From Rhodospirillales bacterium 20-60-12 (GTDB taxonomy: Bacteria > Pseudomonadota > Alphaproteobacteria > Acetobacterales > Acetobacteraceae): a stretch of 38,774 nt of DNA. Position numbers and translations under genes: made by a program. A model generated the notes under the pieces. It saw only the letters and a list, made by a program, of their open reading frames with translations, was not told the DNA's origin and did not search any database. Shown one piece after another: positions 25,709-34,570 of this stretch (positions are counted from its first letter, which is position 1; the number at the start of each line of letters is the position of its first letter). Where the stretch lies: assembly GCA_002255495.1 (NCBI GenBank), contig NCAP01000010.1, positions 1 through 38,774 of the forward strand, written 5' to 3'.

Positions 25709-25745
25709 TGAGATCTAACCCGCGATTTTCATCGAGAATTGACCC
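25696..25745 (-). mobile_element. solo end of an IS21-family-like insertion sequence
   Basis: Reading the minus strand, two 22-bp units lie 24 bp apart (25724-25745 and 25700-25721), each starting GGGT and ending AAATC, with 16 of 22 identical bases. The outermost bases read TGTTGATTTCCACTG on the plus strand. Paired internal repeats beside a TG terminus are typical of IS21-family ends. No istA or istB coding sequence is present, so only a deletion remnant remains. Confidence 0.5.
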
Positions 25746-25755
25746 GGAAGGTTCC

Positions 25756-25839
25756 ATTTAGATGAATGAATTTGCTCGCTAAAATAAAGCGCGAGTGTTT
25801 TTCATCAGACGAAAAACACTCTAACGCATTACGCTCTAG
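25756..25839. repeat. intergenic palindromic repeat, copy C
   Basis: Starts ATTTAGATGAATGAATTTGC and contains GAGTGTTTTT/AAAAACACTC (25793-25802/25812-25821), as in copy B, then ACGCATTACGCTCTAG, the inverted beginning of copy A. It therefore joins parts of both other copies. It lies 10 bases from the IS-like end. From 25840 to 25999 I see no gene, only adhP's downstream region. Confidence 0.72.
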
Positions 25840-25999
25840 CCGCGAGTCACTCAAAAAAAGTCAATCACCTGTGTGTTCATGTACCAACGCTGCCAGGTGT
25901 TTAAAGCTAGAACTTCTGTCTTGCGTGCTTTGTCCGCCAGCAGATCGATGAAGATCACTGCCTATCCATGCCCCTCATTCATTGACGTCAAAAATAAGC

Positions 26000-27058
26000 T
26001 CACGCATGTGAATAATCGAGCACTACCCGGGACGGCACTTTGCCGTGTTCAAGCCGATCAAACACGTCGTTGATGGCCGAAAGCGGCTGCAACTCGAAAT
26101 CCACCTTCACCTTGCCAGCCGCAGCGAACGCCAATGCTTCCGCCATATCCTGCCTTGTTCCGACAAAAGACCCACGAATGGTAATGCAATTCGCCACGAC
26201 ATCGAATAGTGGCACCGGGAATTCGCCAGGCGGCAGTCCGACCAGCACGCAGGTGCCGCGCTTACGGGTCATGCCGACACCCTGTTTGAACGCGATGAGC
26301 GAGGGTGCCGTGATTAAAACGCCGTGCGCGCCGCCATGCGTTCCTTCGGCGACGGCCGCCGCCGCATCACCGTCTTTCGCATTGACCAGGAAGTCAGCGC
26401 CCAACTTTTTGGCGTGCGCGAGTTTGCCGTCATCGATATCGACCGCGCAAACTTGCAGGCCCATGGCTTTGGCATATTGAATGGCGAGGTGCCCGAGGCC
26501 GCCGACACCGGAGATGGCAATCCAGTCGCCTGGCTTTGCCTTGGTCTCTTTGATGCCCTTATAGCTGGTCAGACCGGCACAAATAAGCGGGGCCGCAGCC
26601 TTGGGGTCAAGCCCTTTGGGGATATGGGCGACGTAATTGGGATCAGCCAGGATATACTCCGCGAACCCGCCGTTCTTCGTGTAGCCGCCAAATTGCGCCT
26701 CGGCACACACAGTCTCCCATGCCGAGAGACAATGTTCGCAATGACCACAAGCCGAGTACAGCCAGGGCACGCCCACACGATCACCCTCCTTGACGATCGT
26801 AACACCGGCGCCAAGGCCGACCACAATGCCGATGGCTTCATGCCCCGGAATAAATGGCAAGCTTGGCTTGATGGGCCAGTCGCCATGGGCGGCGTGGAGA
26901 TCCGTATGACAGACGCCACAGGCCTCGGTTTTCACCAATATTTGTCCCGGTCCTGGAACGGGAATTGCCCATTCCATCATCGTCAAGGGTTTGCCGAATT
27001 CCTGTACTACCGCCGCGTGCATCGTCTTTGTTTTCGCCGATTTTGTGCCGATATCCAT
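26000..27058 (-). CDS. adhP: AdhP-like zinc alcohol dehydrogenase
   Basis: A 352-residue medium-chain dehydrogenase/reductase. Catalytic zinc ligands are in CGVCHTDLH and GHEAIG; structural zinc ligands are in SACGHCEHCLSAWETVC; the NAD(P) motif is SGVGGLGHLAIQYAKAMG. It resembles ethanol-active AdhP, interconverting primary alcohols and aldehydes with NAD(H). ATG 27058 is preferred to the GTG one codon earlier because AAGGA sits eight bases upstream. It follows pntB by 18 bases and is likely the last gene of the transhydrogenase operon, linking NAD(H)/NADP(H) exchange to alcohol metabolism. Confidence 0.88.
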   Translation of the reverse strand: MDIGTKSAKTKTMHAAVVQEFGKPLTMMEWAIPVPGPGQILVKTEACGVCHTDLHAAHGDWPIKPSLPFIPGHEAIGIVVGLGAGVTIVKEGDRVGVPWLYSACGHCEHCLSAWETVCAEAQFGGYTKNGGFAEYILADPNYVAHIPKGLDPKAAAPLICAGLTSYKGIKETKAKPGDWIAISGVGGLGHLAIQYAKAMGLQVCAVDIDDGKLAHAKKLGADFLVNAKDGDAAAAVAEGTHGGAHGVLITAPSLIAFKQGVGMTRKRGTCVLVGLPPGEFPVPLFDVVANCITIRGSFVGTRQDMAEALAFAAAGKVKVDFELQPLSAINDVFDRLEHGKVPSRVVLDYSHA

Positions 27059-27076
27059 CACGTTTTTCCTTTTTGT

Positions 27077-28513
27077 TTATGCTGCTGCTTTGCCAAGACC
27101 GCGCACCGCTTCGATCATTTTCGTCAGTACGACGGCAGCGTCGCCGTAAACCATGTTGCAGTTCTCGCCATAAAAGAGCTCATTCTGAATGCCGGCATAC
27201 CCTTTGCCTTCACCACGTTTCACAACATACACCTGCTTTGACTTGTCCGCATTGAGGATGGGCATGCCGTAGATGGGCGATGATTTGTCGGTCCGCGCGG
27301 CCGGGTTCACGACATCATTGGCACCGATGACAAGGGCCACATCGGTGTTCGCAAACTCGTCATTGATATCCTCCAGCTGGAAGATCATGTCGTACGGAAC
27401 ACCGGCTTCTGCCAACAGAACGTCCATTTGGCCCGGCATACGACCGGCTACGGGATGGATTGCGAATTTGACGTCGACCCCTGTTGATTGCAGTAGCTTG
27501 ACGAATTCATAGAGTTTCTGCTGGCCTTGCGCAGCGGCGAGCCCGTAACCCGGTATGATGATGACCTTGGCCGCATAATTCATAAAAATGCCGGCGTCAG
27601 AGGCCTCGGTCGGCTTCAGGCTGCCTTTCATGTCGCTATGCTTGTGCTTGGGTGCATCGCCGAAATTTGAAAACAGGACATTGCTGACCGACCGATTCAT
27701 CGCTTTGGCCATGACCAATGTGAGCATTAGGCCAGCGGCACCGACGACCATACCCGCGATCATCAAAGCCGGGTTTTGCAACACAAAGCCCTCCAGCCCC
27801 ACGGCGAGGCCGGTACAGGCATTATAGATCGAGATCACCACCGGCATATCCGCCCCACCGATCGGCAAAGTCATCAAAATACCGAAGATCATGGCGCAGC
27901 CGAAAAAGAGATAGATGAGCCCAGATGACATAGCACCGGTACGATCGAGCAGTATGATATATACACCAAGGGCCAGAGTGATCAGGAAAACTGCCGCATT
28001 GACGATTTTCTGACCGGGGAAGCGCAACGGCTTATTGAGAATGCTTTGCAATTTTGCCCAGGCGATCAAAGAGCCCGAGAAAGACACCGCGCCGATCAAT
28101 GCGCCCAGCAACGTGACCGTGAGTGGCGTCATACCCGTGGCGTGCCGGCCGAATAATTCCACCGCGGCGATAGCACCGGCCGCACCACCGCCCATACCGT
28201 TATAAATCGCGACCATTTGCGGCATCGCGGTCATTGCCACTTTTTTGCCCGCCCACCAAGCAACCCCGCCCCCGATAGCAATGGCGATCACCGCCAGCCC
28301 GATATTAACGGGCAGAACTGGTGTTGCTGCAGCACTGACACCAAAAATATCGAGGAAGCTGACCAGAACGACAACCGCCATGCCGATGCCTGCGACAAAA
28401 ATGCCGGACGGCGCGGTGACCGGCGAGGCCATTCGATGCAGGCCGTAAAGCAACAGGAAGGCCGCGACGAGATCGACCGCACCGATGGTGAGTTGGGGAA
28501 GGAGTGATAACAT
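27077..28513 (-). CDS. pntB: NAD(P) transhydrogenase subunit beta
   Basis: A 478-residue subunit of the proton-translocating transhydrogenase. The N-terminal half has about nine membrane helices, beginning near LPQLTIGAVDLVAAFLLLYG. The C-terminal domain III binds NADP(H): IIPGYGLAAAQGQQKLYEF, HPVAGRMPGQMDVLLAEAGVPYD (cited in parts: HPVAGRMPGQM), INDEFANTDVALVIGANDVVNP, and KRGEGKGYAG. I chose ATG 28513 (MLSLLPQ), five bases after the pntAB stop; the in-frame extension upstream overlaps pntAB and is not homologous. Confidence 0.95.
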   Translation of the reverse strand: MLSLLPQLTIGAVDLVAAFLLLYGLHRMASPVTAPSGIFVAGIGMAVVVLVSFLDIFGVSAAATPVLPVNIGLAVIAIAIGGGVAWWAGKKVAMTAMPQMVAIYNGMGGGAAGAIAAVELFGRHATGMTPLTVTLLGALIGAVSFSGSLIAWAKLQSILNKPLRFPGQKIVNAAVFLITLALGVYIILLDRTGAMSSGLIYLFFGCAMIFGILMTLPIGGADMPVVISIYNACTGLAVGLEGFVLQNPALMIAGMVVGAAGLMLTLVMAKAMNRSVSNVLFSNFGDAPKHKHSDMKGSLKPTEASDAGIFMNYAAKVIIIPGYGLAAAQGQQKLYEFVKLLQSTGVDVKFAIHPVAGRMPGQMDVLLAEAGVPYDMIFQLEDINDEFANTDVALVIGANDVVNPAARTDKSSPIYGMPILNADKSKQVYVVKRGEGKGYAGIQNELFYGENCNMVYGDAAVVLTKMIEAVRGLGKAAA

Positions 28514-28517
28514 CAGC

Positions 28518-28847
28518 TCAACCTTTCCTCGGACGATGATGGGCCTTATGTTTGAGCGCCGGGCTGCTAGTTTGGAACATCGCCAGCATGCGCTCGGTGA
28601 CTGCATAGCCGCCAGCCGCGTTGCCGGCGCCGAGCAGCACGGCAACAAAGCCGATAATCTGCTCGGTGAGCGTGCTCGCATTCAACAGGACCAAAATGCC
28701 GCCGATCACCACAATGCCATGGACAAAATTCGAACCCGACATCAAAGGCGTGTGAAGAATCGCTGGCACGCGTCCAATGATGATCCAACCCGCAAAAGCT
28801 GCCAGCATGAATATATAAAGCCCAACTATGCCACTGATACTGATCAT
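28518..28847 (-). CDS. pntAB: NAD(P) transhydrogenase small alpha subunit
   Basis: A 109-residue membrane protein with three hydrophobic helices (about 8-28, 44-60, 63-86). It includes FVHGIVVIGGILVLLNA, typical of the membrane part of the alpha chain. In Rhodospirillum-type enzymes the alpha chain is split into PntAA and PntAB, as here. The ATG overlaps the pntAA stop (ATGA), and pntB starts four bases after its own stop. Confidence 0.93.
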   Translation of the reverse strand: MISISGIVGLYIFMLAAFAGWIIIGRVPAILHTPLMSGSNFVHGIVVIGGILVLLNASTLTEQIIGFVAVLLGAGNAAGGYAVTERMLAMFQTSSPALKHKAHHRPRKG

Positions 28848-29989
28848 TTCAACACTCCGTTCAAGCCGCTTTCTGGCGTTGGTTTGGCTTCAACATTCAT
28901 CATTTTGCCAGCATGGGTCATCGCTGTTTTGGCCAGCACTTCATCAGTCCAATCGATGGTGACGATATTGTCCTTGAGCATCAGGGCCAGCAGATTAAAC
29001 TGGTTTTTCGCATAGAGCGTGCTGGCGTCTTCGCTCAGTAAGGAGGCAACATTAAGCGGTGCCACAATGGTGACCCATCCCTCTTGCACGGTCTCACCCG
29101 GCACCGATGACTCGCAATTGCCGCCACCTTCGGCCGAAAGATCGACGATCACCGCACCTGGCTTCATACCGGCCACCTGCGCTTTGCTGATCAGCTTCGG
29201 CGATTTTTGGCCTGGCACGGCGGCCGTGGTAATGATGAGATCTGATTGTTGAATATGCTTTGTTAGAATATCAGCGATTTTTTTACGTTCCTCAGGGTTT
29301 AATTCGCGCGCATAACCGCCCTTGCCGGTCGCATCGACGCCTGTCGCCACGAACGTGGCACCGAGGGACGCTACCTGGGCTGCAGTGTCAGGCCGCACAT
29401 CATAGCCTTCGACAACGGCACCAAGACGGTGTGCCGTAGCAACCGCTTCCAACCCGGCAACGCCAAGGCCCATGACGAGAATTTTCGCCGGCCCAATGGC
29501 ACCCGCCGCCGTCGTTATTTTCGGCAAAATGCGCTTGAGATGAGTCGCTCCCAACATGACAGCAAGATAGCCGGCCAACGCAGACTGCGTAGATAGCGCA
29601 TCCATCGCCTGAGCACGCGTTGAGCGTGGAATGGTCTCCATCGCGAAGCAGGTGATCTTCTTCTCAAGCAGCTTCTTCACCAAAGCCGACTGATTATGAG
29701 CGTAGATGAACGAAATCAAGATCGCACCTTCCCTCATGGCATCGACGATCTCAATAGCGGGGGGCTGAACAGCGAGCACCACATCCGCTGCACCGACAAG
29801 TGCAGCGGTATCCTCGATAAATATGACATCCTTGAAAGCTGCATCGGCGCACATGATGCCGGCACCCGCATTGGGCTGCATGTGCAGTCTGCCGCCCAGT
29901 TTTTGTATTTTGGCGGCAACAGAGGGCACCATGACAATACGACGTTCGTGCGGCTCGGATTCCTTGAGGACAGCAATATTTACATACAT
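28844..29989 (-). CDS. pntAA: NAD(P) transhydrogenase large alpha subunit
   Basis: A 381-residue soluble domain I that binds NAD(H). It resembles alanine dehydrogenase: MYVNIAVLKESEPHERRIV at the start, ARTQAMD-like STRAQAMDALSTQ loop, VMGLGVAGLEAVATAHRLGA (Rossmann), and PGAVIVDLSAEGGGNCE. With PntAB and PntB it couples hydride transfer from NADH to NADP to inward proton flow, giving NADPH. First gene of pntAA-pntAB-pntB-adhP. A 9-bp inverted repeat lies 45-74 bases upstream. Confidence 0.95.
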   Translation of the reverse strand: MYVNIAVLKESEPHERRIVMVPSVAAKIQKLGGRLHMQPNAGAGIMCADAAFKDVIFIEDTAALVGAADVVLAVQPPAIEIVDAMREGAILISFIYAHNQSALVKKLLEKKITCFAMETIPRSTRAQAMDALSTQSALAGYLAVMLGATHLKRILPKITTAAGAIGPAKILVMGLGVAGLEAVATAHRLGAVVEGYDVRPDTAAQVASLGATFVATGVDATGKGGYARELNPEERKKIADILTKHIQQSDLIITTAAVPGQKSPKLISKAQVAGMKPGAVIVDLSAEGGGNCESSVPGETVQEGWVTIVAPLNVASLLSEDASTLYAKNQFNLLALMLKDNIVTIDWTDEVLAKTAMTHAGKMMNVEAKPTPESGLNGVLK

Positions 29990-30033
29990 GAATTGATCCG
30001 CCTGCTACAATTCGTACTCATTTACCGCCCTAG

Positions 30034-30063
30034 GCCTTTGACGCACTCGCAGGTGTCAAAGGC
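30034..30063. promoter_or_regulatory. inverted repeat upstream of pntAA
   Basis: GCCTTTGAC, 12-base spacer, GTCAAAGGC: a perfect 9-bp inverted repeat 45 bases before the pntAA ATG. TTGAC/GTCAA halves resemble FNR half-sites but the spacing is too wide for a standard FNR box. It could be a different operator or an RNA hairpin. Confidence 0.4.
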
Positions 30064-30097
30064 AGCGTCATTAAAGCCAACGCTCACGCTTGAATAA

Positions 30098-30127
30098 CCA
30101 CACCGGAGACATATGACTCCGGCGTGG
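30098..30127 (-). terminator. hairpin downstream of the aldehyde dehydrogenase gene
   Basis: CCACACCGGAG (30098-30108) pairs with CTCCGGCGTGG (30117-30127), one mismatch, around ACATATGA. It begins 23 bases after the aldehyde dehydrogenase stop (minus strand). The following U-run is weak, so strength as an intrinsic terminator is uncertain. Confidence 0.5.
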
Positions 30128-30149
30128 CGTATAAAACACCGCTTAGGCC

Positions 30150-31532
30150 TCAGACAGGTGCATCCATCACCGCGTGACGAACCAACTTTTTGTTGACGAA
30201 CTCCTGGATTCCCATATCGCCAAGCTCGCGGCCATAACCAGAATCCTTGATCCCGCCGAAGGGTAATTCTGGGTCCGACCAATCGATATTGTTAATGAAC
30301 ATCATACCGGTCTCAACGCGGCTCGCCACACGTTCACCACGCGCGATATCTTTCGTGAATACCGATCCGCCAAGGCCAAAATCCGAATCATTGGCGAGCG
30401 CGACCGCGGCGTCCTCATCCTTGACACGGAAGAACATCGCGACCGGGCCGAAGAATTCATCGCGAAACGCGGGGTTACCTGGCTTTACGTCCGTCAGGAT
30501 TGTCGGCGCCATGAACGACCCGGGCCGATCAATCCGCTTGCCACCCATCACGAGTGTAGCGCCTTTGGCCATCGCATCGGCAACCTGCTTCTCAAGCGTG
30601 ACAAGAGCAGCTTCACTGGACAAAGGGCCCAAGGTGGTTTTCTCATCCATCGGATCACCCGGTTTGAGAGCTTCCAAAGCAACCTGGAATTTCTCTAAAA
30701 ACTTGTCCGCCAATGACTCGACGACGATAAAGCGCTTTGCCGCACAACAAGTTTGGCCTGTATTATACATCCGGCCCCAAACCGCCCATTTGACCGTAAG
30801 ATCCAGATCGGCGTCTTCCAACACGATGAACGCATCAGAACCGCCAAGCTCCATTGATGAAATTTTTACGTTCTTGCCGGCACATGCAGCTATCGTCCGA
30901 CCCGCATCGACGCTTCCGGTCAAGGCAACACCCTTGATCCGCGGATCATTAATCAGCTTGTCCGTCTGGTCATGCGAAATTTGTAGATTGGTATATAGGC
31001 CAACAGGCGCACCGGCCTCAATCCAGAGTTTCTCGAAAGCGATCGCGCATTGGGGAACATTGCTCGCATGTTTTACCATAAGAACATTACCCGCCATCAA
31101 ATGGGGGCCCGCTACCCGCGCCAATTGGTAATAGGGGAAATTCCAGGGTTCGACACAGAATATTACACCGATCGGGCTGCTTTCCATATGCGCCGTGCCA
31201 TGAACTGGATGAAGTTTCACCGGAGCCAGAAATTTCTCCGCATTTTTTGCGTAATACGCAAGGATACGTGCAGAAAAATCTACCTCGCCACGCGCTTCGC
31301 TAATGCGCTTGCCCATCTCCAATGTCATCGTCTTAGCAAGATTATCCATGTTCGCCAGCATGAGTTCGCCGACTTTTGCCACGATTTTGGCGCGCTCCGC
31401 ATAACTGATCTTGCGCCATTTCTCAAAGGCCGCTGTTGCTGCCGCAAGCTTCGTCTCAAGCTGGCGGTCGGTAACGGTCTCGAATATCTGCACCGTTTTG
31501 CCGTTAAATGGGTTGATCGTCTGATAGGCCAT
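30150..31532 (-). CDS. NAD(P)-dependent succinate-semialdehyde/aldehyde dehydrogenase
   Basis: A 460-residue ALDH-superfamily enzyme. It shows INPFNGKTVQIFE at the N-terminus, PWNFPYYQLARVAGPHLMAGN, GSVDAGRTIAA, MELGGSDAFIVLEDADLD with the general-base Glu, and GQTCCAAKRFIV with the catalytic Cys. Closest to the Sad/YneI group that oxidises succinate semialdehyde. The ATG at 31532 follows AAAGGAAC; an in-frame extension to 31688 has no homology. An FNR-like box lies about 140 bases upstream, at a distance that suits a class II promoter with GATACT as -10. Divergent from the zinc dehydrogenase at 31987. Confidence 0.87.
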   Translation of the reverse strand: MAYQTINPFNGKTVQIFETVTDRQLETKLAAATAAFEKWRKISYAERAKIVAKVGELMLANMDNLAKTMTLEMGKRISEARGEVDFSARILAYYAKNAEKFLAPVKLHPVHGTAHMESSPIGVIFCVEPWNFPYYQLARVAGPHLMAGNVLMVKHASNVPQCAIAFEKLWIEAGAPVGLYTNLQISHDQTDKLINDPRIKGVALTGSVDAGRTIAACAGKNVKISSMELGGSDAFIVLEDADLDLTVKWAVWGRMYNTGQTCCAAKRFIVVESLADKFLEKFQVALEALKPGDPMDEKTTLGPLSSEAALVTLEKQVADAMAKGATLVMGGKRIDRPGSFMAPTILTDVKPGNPAFRDEFFGPVAMFFRVKDEDAAVALANDSDFGLGGSVFTKDIARGERVASRVETGMMFINNIDWSDPELPFGGIKDSGYGRELGDMGIQEFVNKKLVRHAVMDAPV

Positions 31533-31986
31533 ATTACGTTCCTTTTGAATGTCATGCTTGGCCGTTCTGACCGCGGCCGATATCTCACCATTCTCGCGCT
31601 GTGACAGAGCATACGCGTGCCAACCAGCTGAATGAGGGGCCAGAGTATCTCGAGATGCCCAAGTATGGCGTTGATACAGATCAATCATCCCCCATCAATG
31701 GACCAAGGTTAATCTGCGCAACTTGAAATGGTCAGGATATTCCGACCGTTCGATATGTATCCGCACGCGATTATAACGATGCATAGCTCGCCGTCCGACA
31801 GCGCTGAGCTTATCGGATGACTGCTTGCAGATCGCATAGGTAGTTTCCGATTCTATCGGGCCACACGGGCCGCCTGTTATAGACCTCACTGTAAATTATC
31901 CTTGTCTTCGGCCTCTGTCCTTACCTTTATGCCGCTCAGACAATTTGCGAAACTACCATCACACGCACATTGAGGAATATCAGTCC
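31533..31986. other. 454-base intergenic region between divergent dehydrogenase genes
   Basis: Holds the FNR box at 31671-31684 and presumably promoters for both sides. A 64-codon minus-strand open frame (31695-31889) starts with ATG but shows no recognisable domain or clear ribosome binding site, so I do not call it. GAGGAAT (31971-31979) serves the plus-strand gene. Confidence 0.6.
31671..31684 (-). promoter_or_regulatory. FNR-type binding box, perfect consensus
   Basis: TTGAT-ACAG-ATCAA, an exact match to the FNR consensus TTGAT-N4-ATCAA. If centred at -41.5 for the minus-strand aldehyde dehydrogenase, the start site would fall near 31636 with GATACT (31649-31644) as -10. An FNR-type regulator with the matching recognition helix is encoded 2 kb away. 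Confidence 0.72.
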
Positions 31987-33024
31987 ATGAAAGCGCTCAT
32001 CTATCAGGGACCCTCCAAAAACTCACTGAGTGAACACGCGAAGCCCGAAATCATTGAGCCGACGGATGCCATCGTCAAAATGACCAAAACCACGATATGT
32101 GGAACCGATCTGCATATTCTGAAGGGTGATGTCGCGACCTGTAAGCCGGGTCGTATTCTTGGTCATGAAGGTGTGGGGATTGTCGAAACCATCGGCCCGG
32201 CTGTGTCTATCTTCAAGCCAGGTGACCACGTTCTCATCTCGTGCGTCAGTGCCTGCGGCCGATGCGAATACTGCCGCCGGCAGATGTTCTCCCATTGCAC
32301 GACCGGCGGTTGGATCCTGGGCAATACCATAGATGGCACCCAAGCTGAGTTTGTCCGTATTCCCTATGCCGACAACAGCCTCTATCCGATTCCCGATGGC
32401 GCGGATGAAGATGCTCTTGTAATGTTAAGCGATATATTACCGACCGGCTTTGAATGCGGCGTTCTTAATGGCAAGATTACACCAGGAAGCACTGTTGCGA
32501 TTGTCGGTTCCGGACCGATCGGGTTGGCCGCCCTGCTTACCGCGCAATTCTTCTCTCCTGGCGAGATCATCATGATCGATCTTGATGACAACCGTCTCGA
32601 AGTTGCTAAGCGCTTCGGTGCGACAGCGACGATTAATAGTCGTGACGGCAAGGCCGCCGAAGCAGTCATGAAGCTGACCGGCAATCGTGGTGTCGACACG
32701 GCCATCGAGGCTGTCGGCATTCCCACCACATTTGTATTATGTGGCGAGATCATCGCCGCTGGTGGAACGATTGCAAATATCGGCGTCCATGGGGGTAAGG
32801 TTGACCTGCACCTGGAAAAGCTATGGGACAGGAATATTTTTATCACGACACGATTGGTCGATACAGTGAGCACGCCGATGCTGCTGAAGATTCTTCAGGC
32901 CAAAAAGATCGATCCGACACGCTTAATCACGCACCATTTCAAGCTCGCCGATATTCTGCAAGCCTATGAAACCTTCGCACATGCCGCCGATACCCGCGCC
33001 CTCAAAGTGATCATTGATGCCTGA
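31987..33024 (+). CDS. zinc-dependent alcohol dehydrogenase (secondary-alcohol/threonine-dehydrogenase-like)
   Basis: A 345-residue medium-chain dehydrogenase. Catalytic zinc site: TTICGTDLHILKG and GHEGVGIVE; structural zinc: SACGRCEYCRRQMFSHC; cofactor motif: IVGSGPIGLAALLTA followed by MIDLDD, whose Asp favours NAD. The LGNTIDGTQAEFVRIPYAD region is typical of a Clostridium/Thermoanaerobacter-like secondary-alcohol dehydrogenase group. ATG 31987 follows GAGGAA; an in-frame start 14 codons upstream adds unlike sequence. Its stop overlaps the convergent unknown gene by 14 bases. Confidence 0.87.
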   Translation: MKALIYQGPSKNSLSEHAKPEIIEPTDAIVKMTKTTICGTDLHILKGDVATCKPGRILGHEGVGIVETIGPAVSIFKPGDHVLISCVSACGRCEYCRRQMFSHCTTGGWILGNTIDGTQAEFVRIPYADNSLYPIPDGADEDALVMLSDILPTGFECGVLNGKITPGSTVAIVGSGPIGLAALLTAQFFSPGEIIMIDLDDNRLEVAKRFGATATINSRDGKAAEAVMKLTGNRGVDTAIEAVGIPTTFVLCGEIIAAGGTIANIGVHGGKVDLHLEKLWDRNIFITTRLVDTVSTPMLLKILQAKKIDPTRLITHHFKLADILQAYETFAHAADTRALKVIIDA

Positions 33025-33535
33025 AGGTCAGTCCATCCGACGACATCATTGCCGCCTCTATGTCGGTCCGGCGCTCAGTTGAGGCATAGATATCAAGGCA
33101 ATGATGGATTTTGACCGTCTGCTGAAGTGCCCCGATCAAGCCGGGCAATATTAATAAAGAAACATTATCTTCCGGGACTAGAATATGCAACTTTAAACAG
33201 CCACCTGACTGAGCAAGTGAGCCCAGGAAGTGCATCAACGCTAGAATGATCGGTTTCGTATCCAAAATATCGATTGCCATTAAATTGCGTATTTGCATGA
33301 TCTGGCCATCGAGGAGAGTGAGCTCTCGCCTATAGCAGACCATGCCGCTGAAATGGTGGCGGCTAATCCGCCGAGCCGTTAAGACCCCTGCCAATGTGCC
33401 ACGGCGCCGATCGAGCGCTGAAAGAGCAAAACGGCGCCAAGCCTGTAGATCGACACTAGGCGCCACCAGCTTAACCAAAGGAAAGAGCAGAGAGATAGCG
33501 GTTCGTGACAAAGGTTCGACGATAATCTGGTCCAT
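33011..33535 (-). CDS. uncharacterised 174-residue protein in the FNR-linked cluster
   Basis: I do not recognise this family. The gene is credible: ATG 33535 follows AGGAGG with four-base spacing, and an FNR-like box sits about 50 bases upstream, where a class II start site would fall near 33548. The protein has a hydrophobic N-terminal stretch (TAISLLFPLVKLVAP, about 12-26, too short for a sure membrane helix), a basic middle (LDRRRGTLAGVLTARRISR), and a C-terminal half with alternating strands and helices (MAIDILDTKPIILALMHFLG; LKLHILVPEDNVSLL). It has three Cys. No catalytic motif is evident. A distant GNAT-like fold is conceivable but unproven. Divergent from fnr, so perhaps coregulated with it. 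Confidence 0.6.
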   Translation of the reverse strand: MDQIIVEPLSRTAISLLFPLVKLVAPSVDLQAWRRFALSALDRRRGTLAGVLTARRISRHHFSGMVCYRRELTLLDGQIMQIRNLMAIDILDTKPIILALMHFLGSLAQSGGCLKLHILVPEDNVSLLILPGLIGALQQTVKIHHCLDIYASTERRTDIEAAMMSSDGLTFRHQ

Positions 33536-33582
33536 TTTGCCTCCTGATAGCTCTCCTCTATGTGGCTATCGGTCCCGATGCA

Positions 33583-33596
33583 TTGATCTAACTCAA
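33583..33596. promoter_or_regulatory. FNR-like box between the unknown gene and fnr
   Basis: TTGAT-CTAA-CTCAA matches the FNR consensus at nine of ten positions. It lies 47 bases ahead of the unknown gene's ATG and 124 bases ahead of the regulator's ATG, so it could serve both, including autoregulation. Confidence 0.55.
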
Positions 33597-33720
33597 ATGG
33601 CCGAGACGATATTTGGCGGCCGACATGCTATCCAAATTGGCGATAAAGGATGGCTGACACCCGAAGGATTTTTGCATCCGGCGGTAATGACATAACTTTT
33701 TGAGTTTGGAGACCGTCACC

Positions 33721-34479
33721 ATGCGAGATGTCCCTTACGTTCGCCGCCCTATCACAACAAACCCGCCAAACAGCCCGACGGCCCGCCAATGTCATGACTG
33801 TGGGGCACGCCATATCGGGCTGTGCGATGCGCTCTCAGATGATGACATCGGATTTCTGGCTCGCGTTGCTCAGTCGGTAAGCATGCCCGCGGGTAAATCC
33901 TTCATCGAGGAAGGAAGTCCTTCGGCATATTTCTATGATATAAATTTGGGTGATGTACGCGTTCATAAATCCCTACCCGACGGTCGGCGCCAAATCACTG
34001 GATTCATGGGCATTGGCCATTTCCTCGGTCTTTCGGTATCGGGCACATATGCCTTCAGCGCCGAAGCACTTAACGATGTGCAATTATGCCGTTTCGACCG
34101 TTCTTCATTACTCTCTGTCTTTGCTGAATTCCCCGCAATAGAAGCGAAACTTTTGGAGGTAGCGGTCCATGAAATGGTCATCGCACAGGAGCAGATGCTT
34201 TTGCTTGGCCGCAAAACAGCTTTGGAGCGGGTGGCGAGTTTCATTGATTCCTGGACCGAACGACATGCGCCGCTATCTAATCGACCACGATCTTATGCCC
34301 CAGTCACGTTTCTCCTTCCGATGAACCGCACTGATTTGGCGGATTATCTGGGATTGACACCAGAGACCGTATCGCGATCATTTAGTCAGTTGAAACGGGA
34401 TGGGCTGATCAATTTCAATAATCCACAGGAAATCTCAGTCCTACAACCCCATCATATAGCTGCCATGACCTGTGGGTGA
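33721..34479 (+). CDS. FNR-type oxygen-sensing Crp/Fnr regulator
   Basis: A 252-residue regulator. Cys24, Cys27, Cys35 (CHDCGARHIGLC) and central Cys123 (VQLCRF) match the four ligands of the oxygen-labile [4Fe-4S] cluster in FNR/FnrL proteins. A cyclic-nucleotide-binding-like beta-roll (about 45-135) leads to a dimer helix and a C-terminal helix-turn-helix. Its recognition helix LTPETVSRSFSQLKR keeps the Glu-x2-Ser-Arg triad that reads TTGAT. It should bind the FNR boxes nearby when oxygen is low. ATG 33721 follows GGAG by 10 bases; TTG 33700 is also in frame. Confidence 0.92.
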   Translation: MRDVPYVRRPITTNPPNSPTARQCHDCGARHIGLCDALSDDDIGFLARVAQSVSMPAGKSFIEEGSPSAYFYDINLGDVRVHKSLPDGRRQITGFMGIGHFLGLSVSGTYAFSAEALNDVQLCRFDRSSLLSVFAEFPAIEAKLLEVAVHEMVIAQEQMLLLGRKTALERVASFIDSWTERHAPLSNRPRSYAPVTFLLPMNRTDLADYLGLTPETVSRSFSQLKRDGLINFNNPQEISVLQPHHIAAMTCG

Positions 34480-34570
34480 GTTTGTATCATCAACCCGTCA
34501 TCAACTTGGGCTAATCTTTGCACCCCATATTTGCGCGTGGCCGATATGTCCCCGACATCCGTGCGATAAA

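Noticed and set aside
31695-31889. 64-codon minus-strand open frame
   Set aside because: No clear ribosome binding site or domain, and it lies in a promoter region.
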